Shown: positions 1 to 10,311 of the stretch, piece after piece
Position numbering within the stretch: position 1 is the first letter of the stretch
Layout of the letters: each line of letters starts with the position of its first letter
Made by a program: the position numbers and the translations under genes
The notes under the pieces: generated by a model
Database searches by the model: none
Told to the model about the DNA's origin: nothing
What the model saw: only the letters and a program-made list of their open reading frames with translations
From: Brachycybe producta
Taxonomy: Eukaryota > Arthropoda > Diplopoda > Playtdesmida > Andrognathidae
Direction: 5' to 3'
Assembly (NCBI GenBank): GCA_036925085.1
Contig: JAUPFP010000001.1
Location: forward strand, 9,693,002 to 9,757,001
Length of the DNA: 64,000 nt

Positions 1-2
1 AA

Positions 3-347
3 GCGGAAACACGGTATTCTGTCACCGAGCAGGAGTGCTTGGCGATTATGTTTGCTGTGGGTAAATTCCATCCTTACCGCTTTAACCGGGAGTTTGTGAC
101 CGTGACAGATCACCATGCTCTTTGTTATCTGTTGGCTGCCAAAAACCTGCAAGGCAGGTTGGGGCGTTGGCAGATGCAATTGCAAGAGTACCGGTTTAGG
201 GTTCAGTACAAGAAAGGGACACTCCACGAGGATGCTGATGCTTTGAGTCGGTATCCGGTGCGTGATGTTGCGGACCTTTCTTTGCCTGAATACTTCGAAT
301 CTGACGTAGGTGAGGTCATTTACCGAGTCCGCTCGGAGATGGATTGA
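3..347 (+). pseudogene. Ty3/Gypsy pol fragment, RNase H domain
   Basis: This is the C-terminal part of a Gypsy-type RNase H, which would degrade the RNA strand of the RNA/DNA hybrid during reverse transcription. The frame is open from base 3, so the element continues beyond the window edge. Visible motifs are the early TEQE stretch, TDHHALCYL carrying a catalytic aspartate, GRLGRWQMQLQEY, and the closing DADALSRYPV. This order is typical of Metaviridae pol. The frame stops at a TGA (345-347), where a linker to the integrase would normally continue. The reverse transcriptase is not in the window. Family assignment is firm; activity is not expected because the polyprotein is interrupted here and again in the integrase. 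Confidence 0.9.
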
Positions 348-1768
348 GTCGACGAGCAGGCACCCGATGGCTGGTGGTGAAGAAAATCACCACTGACCCC
401 AACTCGACCCTTCGGGTCAAGTTTGTGATGGCAGATGATTTGTTGTATGCCATCAGTTCCATCCAGGATCGGTTGCGAACTGTCTTGGTAGTTCTGGCGT
501 CATGCAGGGCTTTCTGTTTGAGGAAGCTACATGACACTCCCGAAGCTGGTCACTTCTGGATGTTTAAGACCTACCAAAGACTGCGCTCTCGCTTCTACTG
601 GATCGCTATGAAGCGGTACACTGCCGAATACATTAAGTCGTGTTTGGTGTGTCAACGAGTGGGACAATTTGCAAGAAGTCAGGGATTTTTGCAACCTATT
701 GTGCCGAAGTACCCAGTTCACACCTGGGGAATGGACTTCGTTGGGCCATTTTCTGCCTCCGTGGGTGGAGTCACCTATGTATTAATCATGGTTGACTATT
801 TCACCTGGTATGGTGTGGCGAGAGCGGTGCAAAAGTCCACGGCCGCTTGTGTTGTAAAATTCTTGAAGGACGAGATCCTTTTGGTGTACGGCACACCGAA
901 AGCTCTTGTCTCGGATCGTGGGTCCCAGTTCTCCAGCAAAGTCCTGCTGAAGTTCCGGGAGCACTACAATGCAGCGCATCACTTCACGATGGCGTACCAT
1001 CCGCAAGCTAATGGGCTTACGGACCGTAATGGAAACCATCAAGCGGTAGCTTGATCCGCTCAAGGAACAGCGTGAATGGTGGGACAAATTATGGCCCGCC
1101 GGGTGGGCTTATAACACAGCTGTGCAGGAGAGTATGCAGGTCTCTCTGTATCAGTTGTTTGGCCGTGAGCCTCGGATGGGGTTGACAACCTCATTCCGGA
1201 TGGTCCGAGCCGTGACTTGCCTGACCAGCAAACCGTGGAGGAGCAGGTGTGTCAGAGATTGACCACTGCTCAGAGGAGGCAAAAGGAGCAGTATGACTAT
1301 GGTCGAGTGCAGCTGCCCCTATACCCGCCTGGAGCACAGGTGTGGATTAGAGACCAAGCTGGGAAGCTCGGCCAAGCGAAGAAGTGGAGTTTAGCATATA
1401 AAGCTGGACGTGGTACGGTTGTCTCACAGTATTCCGACCTAGTCTACGAGGTAGAATTCGTAGATGGTATGGTCGGAAGGCGCTCTTCTGATGAGTTCCG
1501 ATTGTCCGAGTACTGTGGCACTTGGGGCACCGTCCCTTTTCGGCCTCATGTCGGCCGGTGCTTACGTTGGATCGCAGTGGGAGAGGTCCCACTGCGATAT
1601 TCTCGTTGTGGCAGTGGATCAACCGCCGTGTCCGGCGGGAGAGACTCCAGGGAGTCGGCGTTTCCCACATCAACCGTAAAGAGGGCTGCTACGAGTACAA
1701 TCCCGTCCCCGTTTGTAGTCTGGTGTCCGGGTAAGTTTTGTTCTTGTTCTTTCGGATGGGGCGAGAGT
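348..1768 (+). pseudogene. Ty3/Gypsy integrase, frameshifted
   Basis: This is a decayed integrase following the RNase H. An H-H-C-C zinc-binding region is visible near 515-660 (LHDTPEAGHF to SCLVCQ). The catalytic core follows, with TWGMDFVGPF (first Asp) and VSDRGSQFSS (second Asp). At the position of the third catalytic residue, after HPQANGL, the text reads TDR, so the expected Glu appears replaced. A frameshift follows at about 1,025-1,035 and a stop soon after. The reading continues in another frame to about 1,200 (YNTAVQES, LFGREPRM), and a further shift leads into a C-terminal region at 1,217-1,500. Downstream to 1,768 the sequence stays GC-rich but is not assignable. The element is dead. 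Confidence 0.85.
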
Positions 1769-1860
1769 TGCCCGAGGTAGTGACGGACCAGTCGGGTTGT
1801 TACACTATTTGGCTGAAAGGGGAATCACAGAACACCACTGTGATAGACGTGAAAACGGAC

Positions 1861-2580
1861 TTAACACTTGCAACTGCTGAAAATAATGAATTATATCTAA
1901 AAACAAAAATTGATGAAATTCAGAGTCGGCTTATTCAGGTGAAAAAAAGGCTGCCAACAACAAAAACAAAGTTTGTGGAATTTTTTTATTTACATTTTGT
2001 ATCCACCTTCTGAACTTCTTTGAACATTATTTCACTATCTGCAGTTGAAATTGGATACAGTGTCAAAAGAAGTGGAAAGTGCTAAGAGACATTTAATTCA
2101 AGAGAAACAATCGCAGGTCGATCTTGAAAGTAAACTTCAAAGTCTAAAAGAAGAGTTAACTCTTAAGCAGCAGTTCCACGCGAGTGTAGGAAATAAGTCC
2201 AATGAACAAGTGTTGTAACGTTTCATTTTGATTCTTAGGAAATAGAGAAAATTACCGCAAGTCACCTTGTCCATGTATGTATGAAAATGTATGAAAAGAA
2301 ACTGACTGATACACGATTGGAATTAGGTGAAATGTAAAAGACTCAGTTGCAGCAGAATAGCGACGCAACTGAGTTTCTTTACAATGCAAAGGTGTGACAA
2401 GTACATTCACTTGAGACGATTCGAAGTTCACTTGATTTATATGGTTTTATTGTTGCTTCAACTAGTATGCTTCACTCAAATGCCATGTGCAAGAGCTGGA
2501 ACAGCAGTTGGCTAACAAAGATACAGACATCTCAACATACAGAGGAAAAAAGCGAAGAAAAATTTAAACACTCCAGAAAC
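1861..2580 (+). pseudogene. Lamin/intermediate-filament-like exon remnant, array copy 1
   Basis: Four exon-like blocks with plausible splice sites lie at 1861-1938, 2045-2185, 2239-2326 and 2494 to about 2580. Block A ends at CAG|gtgaaa and block B follows ctgcag (phase 0). B ends at |gtagga and C follows ttcttag (phase 0). C ends at TTAG|gtgaaa and D follows gcaag (phase 1). The translation is a heptad coiled coil: NNELYLKTKIDEIQSRLIQ, then QVDLESKLQSLKEEL, then MYEKKLTDTRLEL, then LEQQLANKDTDIS. The second block resembles coil 1B of lamins and lamin-type intermediate filaments, but part of the expected rod between C and D is absent. No start, head, tail or Ig-like domain is present, so this is a genomic fragment that kept its introns, not a processed copy. 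It recurs in all six units at the unit spacing. Confidence 0.55.
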
Positions 2581-4604
2581 CTTTTGGAAAGGAGCCGACA
2601 AGACTCCTCCTCACGAGAAACCCGTTCCGCTAGTTCAATAAAGCGCCAGGAGAACGCCCGGAGCGATTACATACTTCCCTCGAGTGCCAAGTGGATGGCA
2701 GACAAAAGTTCTTTCTACACGTGCCTCTCTGGACGGGACAAAGAATCGCGCGGTCGACCTGTGATGTGTGTGATCACAAAGTCTCTTTCAACATGCGGTT
2801 CCACAGAATTGGCGCCACGCAGTCAACCATTGATGTGACCGCTGGTCTCTTTCAACACGTGACTTTTACATAAACAGGACTGATGAAGGATCGTGAGGCA
2901 CAATCACGAAACTTAAGACGATGGACATCTTCTGTAAACACGTTTGAGAAGGCAAATGGACTCATAGCCCGCACCTCCACCAAATGTGAGCTTTTGACAT
3001 CAACCTTATAATTTTATCTACTTGATGATGATGTTTTCTATAGCTCGTTTCTTCTCCTGAGGTACGAAGATGTACTCCTACGAGGTGTAACCAGGTCCAA
3101 GTGACCACGGTCCTGAGAGTATCAATCCGCCCCTAGAATATTAATTAGGAGAGGAGGGAGGGACAAGCAGGAGTTGTTTACCCCCATGCCCGAGGTAGTG
3201 ACGGACCAGTCGGGTTGTTACACTATTTGGCTGAAAGGGGAATCACAGAACACCACTGTGATAGACGTGAAAACGGACTTAACACTTGCAACTGCTGAAA
3301 ATAATGAATTATATCTAAAAACAAAAATTGATGAAATTCAGAGTCGGCTTATTCAGGTGAAAAAAAGGCTGCCAACAACAAAAACAAAGTTTGTGGAATT
3401 TTTTTATTTACATTTTGTATCCACCTTCTGAACTTCTTTGAACATTATTTCACTATCTGCAGTTGAAATTGGATACAGTGTCAAAAGAAGTGGAAAGTGC
3501 TAAGAGACATTTAATTCAAGAGAAACAATCGCAGGTCGATCTTGAAAGTAAACTTCAAAGTCTAAAAGAAGAGTTAACTCTTAAGCAGCAGTTCCACGCG
3601 AGTGTAGGAAATAAGTCCAATGAACAAGTGTTGTAACGTTTCATTTTGATTCTTAGGAAATAGAGAAAATTACCGCAAGTCACCTTGTCCATGTATGTAT
3701 GAAAATGTATGAAAAGAAACTGACTGATACACGATTGGAATTAGGTGAAATGTAAAAGACTCAGTTGCAGCAGAATAGCGACGCAACTGAGTTTCTTTTC
3801 AATGCAAAGGTGTGACAAGTACATTCACTTGAGACGATTCGAAGTTCACTTGATTTATATGGTTTTATTGTTGCTTCAACTAGTATGCTTCACTCAAATG
3901 CCATGTGCAAGAGCTGGAACAGCAGTTGGCTAACAAAGATATAGACATCTCAACATACAAAGGAAAAAAGCGAAGAAAAATTTAAACACTCCAGAAACCT
4001 TTTGGAAAGGAGCCGACAAGACTCCTCCTCACGAGAAACCCGTTCCGCTAGTTCAATAAAGCGCCAGGAGAACGCCCGGAGCGATTACATACTTCCCTCG
4101 AGTGCCAAGTGGATGGCAGACAAAAGTTCTTTCTACACGTGCCTCTCTGGACGGGACAAAGAATCACGCGGTCGACCTGTGATGTGTGTGATCACAAAGT
4201 CTCTTTCAACATGCGGTTCCACAGAATTGGCGCCACGCAGTCAACCATTGATGTGACCGCTGGTCTCTTTCAACACGTGACTTTTACATAAACAGGACTG
4301 ATGAAGGATCGTGAGGCACAATCACGAAACTTAAGACGATGGACATCTTCTGTAAACACGTTGGAGAAGGCAAATGGACTCATAGCCCGCACCTCCACCA
4401 AATGTGAGCTTTTGACATCAACCTTATAATTTTATCTACTTGATGATGATGTTTTCTATAGCTCGTTTCTTCTCCTGAGGTACGAAGATGTACTCCTACG
4501 AGGTGTAACCAGGTCCAAGTGACCACGGTCCTGAGAGTATCAATCCGCCCCTAGAATATTAATTAGGAGAGGAGGGAGGGACAAGCAGGAGTTGTTTACC
4601 CCCA

Positions 4605-6019
4605 TGCCCGAGGTAGTGACGGACCAGTCGGGTTGTTACACTATTTGGCTGAAAGGGGAATCACAGAACACCACTGTGATAGACGTGAAAACTGACTTAA
4701 CACTTGCAACTGCTGAAAATAATGAATTATATCTAAAAACAAAAATTGATGAAATTCAGAGTCGGCTTATTGAGGTGAAAAAAAGGCTGCCAACAACAAA
4801 AACAAAGTTTGTGGAATTTTTTTATTTACATTTTGTATCCACCTTCTGAACTTCTTTGAACATTATTTCACTATCTGCAGTTGAAATTGGATAGTGTCAA
4901 AAGAAGTGGAAAGTGCTAAGAGACATTTAATTCAAGAGAAACAATCGCAGGTCGATCTTGAAAGTAAACTTCAAAGTCTAAAAGAAGAGTTAACTCTTAA
5001 GCAGCAGTTCCACGCGAGTGTAGGAAATAAGTCCAATGAACAAGTGTTGTAACGTTTCATTTTGATTCTTAGGAAATAGAGAAAATTACCGCAAGTCACC
5101 TTGTCCATGTATGTATGAAAATGTATGAAAAGAAACTGACTGATGCACGATTGGAATTAGGTGAAATGTAAAAGACTCAGTTGCAGCAGAATAGCGACGC
5201 AACTGAGTTTCTTTTCAATGCAAAGGTGTGACAAGTACATTCACTTGAGACGATTCGAAGTTCACTTGATTTATATGGTTTTATTGTTGCTTCAACTAGT
5301 ATGCTTCACTCAAATGCCATGTGCAAGAGCTGGAACAGCAGTTGGCTAACAAAGATACAGACATCTCAACATACAGAGGAAAAATCGAAGAACAATTTAA
5401 ACACTCCAGAAACCTTTTGGAAAGGAGCCGACAAGACTCCTCCTCACGAGAAACCCGTTCCGCTAGTTCAATAAAGCGCCAGGAGAACGCCTGGAGCGAT
5501 TCCATAGTTCCCTCGAGTGCCAAGTGGATGGCAGACAAAAGTTCTTTCTACACGTGCCTCTCTGGACGGGACAAAGAATCGCGCGGTCGACCTGTGATGT
5601 GTGATCACAAAGTCTCTTTCAACATGCGGTTCCACAGAATTGGCGCCACGCAGTCAACCATTGATGTGACCGCTGGTCTCCTTCAACACGTGACTTACAT
5701 AAACAGGACTGATGAAGGATCGTGAGGCACAATCACGAAACTTAAGACGATGGACATCTTCTGTAAACACGTTGGAGAAGGCAAATGGACTCATAGCCCG
5801 CACGCACCTCCACCAAATGTGAGCTTTTGACATCAACCTTATAATTTTATCTACTTGATGATGATGTTTTCTATAGCTCGTTTCTTCTCCTGAGGTACGA
5901 AGATGTACTCCTACGAGGTGTAACCAGGTCCAAGTGACCACGGTCCTGAGAGTATCAATCCGCCCCTAGAATATTAATTAGGAGAGGAGGGAGGGACAAG
6001 CAGGAGTTGTTTACCCCCA
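4605..6019 (+). repeat. Array copy 3, with frameshifted lamin-like block
   Basis: This is the most divergent copy in the coding-like part. Near 4,890 it reads TTGGATAGTGTC where other copies read TTGGATACAGTGTC, a 2-base loss that breaks the second exon block. The codon before the first donor is GAG instead of CAG (about 4,770). It also carries an extra GCAC near 5,800. Its right half has the short variants GTGTGATCAC and GACTTACATAA shared with copy 4. The break shows that this copy is not under selection to encode the coiled coil. Confidence 0.85.
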
Positions 6020-6712
6020 TGCCCGAGGTAGTGACGGACCAGTCGGGTTGTTACACTATTTGGCTGAAAGGGGAATCACAGAACACCACTGTGATAGACG
6101 TGAAAACTGACTTAACACTTGCAACTGCTGAAAATAATGAATTATATCTAAAAACAAAAATTGATGAAATTCAGAGTCGGCTTATTCAGGTGAAAAAAAG
6201 GCTGCCAACAACAAAAACAAAGTTTGTGGAATTTTTTTATTTACATTTTGTATCCACCTTCTGAACTTCTTTGAACATTATTTCACTATCTGCAGTTGAA
6301 ATTGGATACAGTGTCAAAAGAAGTGGAAAGTGCTAAGAGACATTTAATTCAAGAGAAACAATCGCAGGTCGATCTTGAAAGTAAACTTCAAAGTCTAAAA
6401 GAAGAGTTAACTCTTAAGCAGCAGTTCCACGCGAGTGTAGGAAATAAGTCCAATGAACAAGTGTTGTAACGTTTCATTTTGATTCTTAGGAAATAGAGAA
6501 AATTACCGCAAGTCACCTTGTCCATGTATGTATGAAAATGTATGAAAAGAAACTGACTGATGCACGATTGGAATTAGGTGAAATGTAAAAGACTCAGTTG
6601 CAGCAGAATAGCGACGCAACTGAGTTTCTTTTCAATGCAAAGGTGTGACAAATACATTCACTTGAGACGATTCGAAGTTCACTTGATTTATATGGTTTTA
6701 TTGTTGCTTCAA

Positions 6713-6955
6713 CTAGTATGCTTCACTCAAATGCCATGTGCAAGAGCTGGAACAGCAGTTGGCTAACAAAGATACAGACATCTCAACATACAGAGGAAAA
6801 ATCGAAGAACAATTTAAACACTCCAGAAACCTTTTGGAAAGGAGCCGACAAGACTCCTCCTCACGAGAAACCCGTTCCGCTAGTTCAATAAAGCGCCAGG
6901 AGAACGCCCGGAGCGATTCCATAGTTCCCTCAAGTGCCAAGTGGATGGCAGACAA
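6713..6955 (-). other. Antisense ORF in the array, possible gag-like leader
   Basis: This 80-codon minus-strand ORF lies downstream of the antisense LTR and its primer-binding-like site. Its middle, WRFIELAERVSREEESCRL, looks like a helical segment, and LTR-element gag proteins often start at this distance from the LTR. Equivalent ORFs occur at 5296-5538 and 9544-9786. Copies 1, 2 and 5 carry changes that break it. It overlaps the fourth lamin-like block on the other strand, so one of the two readings is incidental. No family is recognised with certainty. Confidence 0.3.
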
Positions 6956-8850
6956 AAGTTCTTTCTACACGTGCCTCTCTGGACGGGACAAAGAATCGCG
7001 CGGTCGACCTGTGATGTGTGATCACAAAGTCTCTTTCAACATGCGGTTCCACAGAATTGGCGCCACGCAGTCAACCATTGATGTGACCGCTGGTCTCCTT
7101 CAACACGTGACTTACATAAACAGGACTGATGAAGGATCGTGAGGCACAATCACGAAACTTAAGACGATGGACATCTTCTGTAAACACGTTGGAGAAGGCA
7201 AATGGACTCATAGCCCGCACCTCCACCAAATGTGAGCTTTTGACATCAACCTTATAATTTTATCTACTTGATGATGATGTTTTCTATAGCTCGTTTCTTC
7301 TCCTGAGGTACGAAGATGTACTCCTACGAGGTGTAACCAGGTCCAAGTGACCACGGTCCTGAGAGTATCAATCCGCCCCTAGAATATTAATTAGGAGAGG
7401 AGGGAGGGACAAGCAGGAGTTGTTTACCCCCATGCCCGAGGTAGTGACGGACCAGTCGGGTTGTTACACTATTTGGCTGAAAGGGGAATCACAGAACACC
7501 ACTGTGATAGACGTGAAAACTGACTTAACACTTGCAACTGCTGAAAATAATGAATTATATCTAAAAACAAAAATTGATGAAATTCAGAGTCGGCTTATTC
7601 AGGTGAAAAAAAGGCTGCCAACAACAAAAACAAAGTTTGTGGAATTTTTTTATTTACATTTTGTATCCACCTTCTGAACTTCTTTGAACATTATTTCACT
7701 ATCTGCAGTTGAAATTGGATACAGTGTCAAAAGAAGTGGAAAGTGCTAAGAGACATTTAATTCAAGAGAAACAATCGCAGGTCGATCTTGAAAGTAAACT
7801 TCAAAGTCTAAAAGAAGAGTTAACTCTTAAGCAGCAGTTCCACGCGAGTGTAGGAAATAAGTCCAATGAACAAGTGTTGTAACGTTTCATTTTGATTCTT
7901 ATGAAATAGAGAAAATTACCTGAAGTCACCTTGTCCATGTATGTATGAAAATGTATGAAAAGAAACTGACTGATGCACGATTGGAATTAGGTGAAATGTA
8001 AAAGACTCAGTTGCAGCAGAATAGCGACGCAACTGAGTTTCTTTTCAATGCAAAGGTGTGACAAGTACATTCACTTGAGACGATTCGAAGTTCACTTGAT
8101 TTATATGGTTTTATTGTTGCTTCAACTAGTATGCTTCACTCAAATGCCATGTGCAAGAGCTGGAACAGCAGTTGGCTAACAAAGATACAGACATCTCAAC
8201 ATACAGAGGAAAAAAGCGAAGAAAAATTTAAACACTCCAGACACCTTTTGGAAAGGAGCCGACAAGACTCCTCCTCACGGTAAACCCGTTCCGCTAGTTC
8301 AATAAAGCGCCAGGAGAACGCCTGGAGCGATTACATACTTCCCTCGAGTGCCAAGTGGATGGCAGACAAAAGTTCTTTCTACACGTGCCTCTCTGGACGG
8401 GACAAAGAATCGCGTGGTCGACCTGTGATGTGTGTGATCACAAAGTCTCTTTCAACATGCGGTTCCATAGAATTGGCGCCACGCAGTCAACCATTGATGT
8501 GACCGCTGGTCTCTTTCAACACGTGACTTTTACATAAACAGGACTGATGAAGGATCGTGAGGCACAATCACGAAACTTAAGACGATGGACATCTTCTGTA
8601 AACACGTTGGAGAAGGCAAATGGACTCATAGCCCGCACCTCCACCAAATGTGAGCTTTTGACATCAACCTTATAATTTTATCTACTTGATGATGATGTTT
8701 TCTATAGCTCGTTTCTTCTCCTGAGGTACGAAGATGTACTCCTACGAGGTGTAACCAGGTCCAAGTGACCACGGTCCTGAGAGTATCACTCGGCCCCTAG
8801 AATATTAATTAGGAGAGGAGGGAGGGACAAGCAGGAGTTGTTTACCCCCA

Positions 8851-10269
8851 TGCCCGAGGTAGTGACGGACCAGTCGGGTTGTTACACTATTTGGCTGAAA
8901 GGGGAATCACAGAACACCACTGTGATAGACGTGAAAACTGACTTAACACTTGCAACTGCTGAAAATAATGAATTATATCTAAAAACAAAAATTGATGAAA
9001 TTCAGAGTCGGCTTATTCAGGTGAAAAAAAGGCTGCCAACAACAAAAACAAAGTTTGTGGAATTTTTTTATTTACATTTTGTATCCACCTTCTGAACTTC
9101 TTTGAACATTATTTCACTATCTGCAGTTGAAATTGGATACAGTGTCAAAAGAAGTGGAAAGTGCTAAGAGACATTTAATTCAAGAGAAACAATCGCAGGT
9201 CGATCTTGAAAGTAAACTTCAAAGTCTAAAAGAAGAGTTAACTCTTAAGCAGCAGTTCCACGCGAGTGTAGGAAATAAGTCCAATGAACAAGTGTTGTAA
9301 AGTTTCATTTTGATTCTTAGGAAATAGAGAAAATTACCGCAAGTCACCTTGTCCATGTATGTATGAAAATGTATGAAAAGAAACTGACTGATGCACGATT
9401 GGAATTAGGTGAAATGTAAAAGACTCAGTTGCAGCAGAATAGCGACGCAACTGAGTTTCTTTTCAATGCAAAGGTGTGACAAATACATTCACTTGAGACG
9501 ATTCGAAGTTCACTTGATTTATATGGTTTTATTGTTGCTTCAACTAGTATGCTTCACTCAAATGCCATGTGCAAGAGCTGGAACAGCAGTTGGCTAACAA
9601 AGATACAGACATCTCAACATACAGAGGAAAAATCGAAGAACAATTTAAACACTCCAGAAACCTTTTGGAAAGGAGCCGACAAGACTCCTCCTCACGAGAA
9701 ACCCGTTCCGCTAGTTCAATAAAGCGCCAGGAGAACGCCTGGAGCGATTCCATAGTTCCCTCGAGTGCCAAGTGGATGGCAGACAAAAGTTCTTTCTACA
9801 CGTGCCTCTCTGGACGGGACAAAGAATCGCGCGGTCGACCTGTGATGTGTGTGTGATCACAAAGTCTCTTTCAACATGCGGTTCCACAGAATTGGCGCCA
9901 CGCAGTCAACCATTGATGTGACCGCTGGTCTCTTTCAACACGTGACTTTTACATAAACAGGACTGATGAAGGATCGTGAGGCACAATCACGAAACTTAAG
10001 ACGATGGACATCTTCTGTAAACACGTTGGAGAAGGCAAATGGACTCATAGCCCGCACCTCCACCAAATGTGAGCTTTTGACATCAACCTTATAATTTTAT
10101 CTACTTGATGATGATGTTTTCTATAGCTCGTTTCTTCTCCTGAGGTACGAAGATGTACACCTACGAGGTGTAACCAGGTCCAAGTGACCACAGTCCTGAG
10201 ATTATCAATCCGCCACTAGAATATTAATTAGGAGAGGAGGGAGGGACAAGCAGGAGTTGTTTACCCCCA
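8851..10269 (+). repeat. Array copy 6, apparent recombinant unit
   Basis: The left and middle parts match copies 3 and 4 (AAAAATCGAAGAACAATTT, GATTCCATAGTTCCC, and AAATACATTC as in copy 4). The right part matches copies 1, 2 and 5 (GGTCTCTTTCAACACG, GACTTTTACATAA). The switch lies between about 9,760 and 9,920. It is the only copy joined to the missing outer end of the LTR, so it marks the original right boundary of the duplicated segment. Confidence 0.8.
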
Positions 10270-10311
10270 GGGCTATGGTTTTGGCGGGATCGGGAGTTAC
10301 TGGGTGTTACA
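10068..10311 (-). mobile_element. Internally deleted LTR at array end
   Basis: On the minus strand this runs from TGTAACACCC to AAAAGCTCACA, the same termini as the LTRs at 34,074 and 37,432 on the plus strand. It is only 244 bp against about 660-670 bp for those, because a central block of about 420 bp is missing. That block carries the TATAAAAGG box and the AATAAA signal in the longer copies. Beyond its 3' end on the minus strand, after TTT, lies TGGTGGAGGTGCGGGCTA, which looks like a primer-binding site because it begins TGG. Each array unit carries this LTR without its outermost 42 bases. Confidence 0.8.

Larger units (their letters stand above)
1769..10269. repeat. Six-copy tandem array, unit about 1,418 bp
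   Basis: Six head-to-tail copies begin at the motif TGCCCGAGGTAGTGACGG at 1,769, 3,187, 4,605, 6,020, 7,433 and 8,851. Unit lengths are 1,418, 1,418, 1,415, 1,413, 1,418 and 1,419. Copies are nearly identical, differing by scattered substitutions and 2-4 base indels. Each unit has three parts: about 90 bp of GC-richer sequence contiguous with the upstream Gypsy remnant; about 700 bp of AT-rich sequence with lamin-like exon blocks and introns; and about 600 bp that reads, on the minus strand, as an LTR followed by a leader. Between units, ...TTACCCCCA joins TGCCCGAGG abruptly. Only the last copy runs on into the rest of the LTR (to 10,311). Near-identity suggests recent amplification or ongoing homogenisation. 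Confidence 0.97.

Noticed and set aside
1861-2580. A functional lamin gene
   Set aside because: No head, linker, tail or Ig-like domain, part of the rod is missing, and copy 3 has a 2-base frameshift.
2467-9856. Many repeated short ORFs (60-134 codons) in the array as separate genes
   Set aside because: They are the same few frames repeated per unit, cross introns or LTR sequence, and are broken in several copies.
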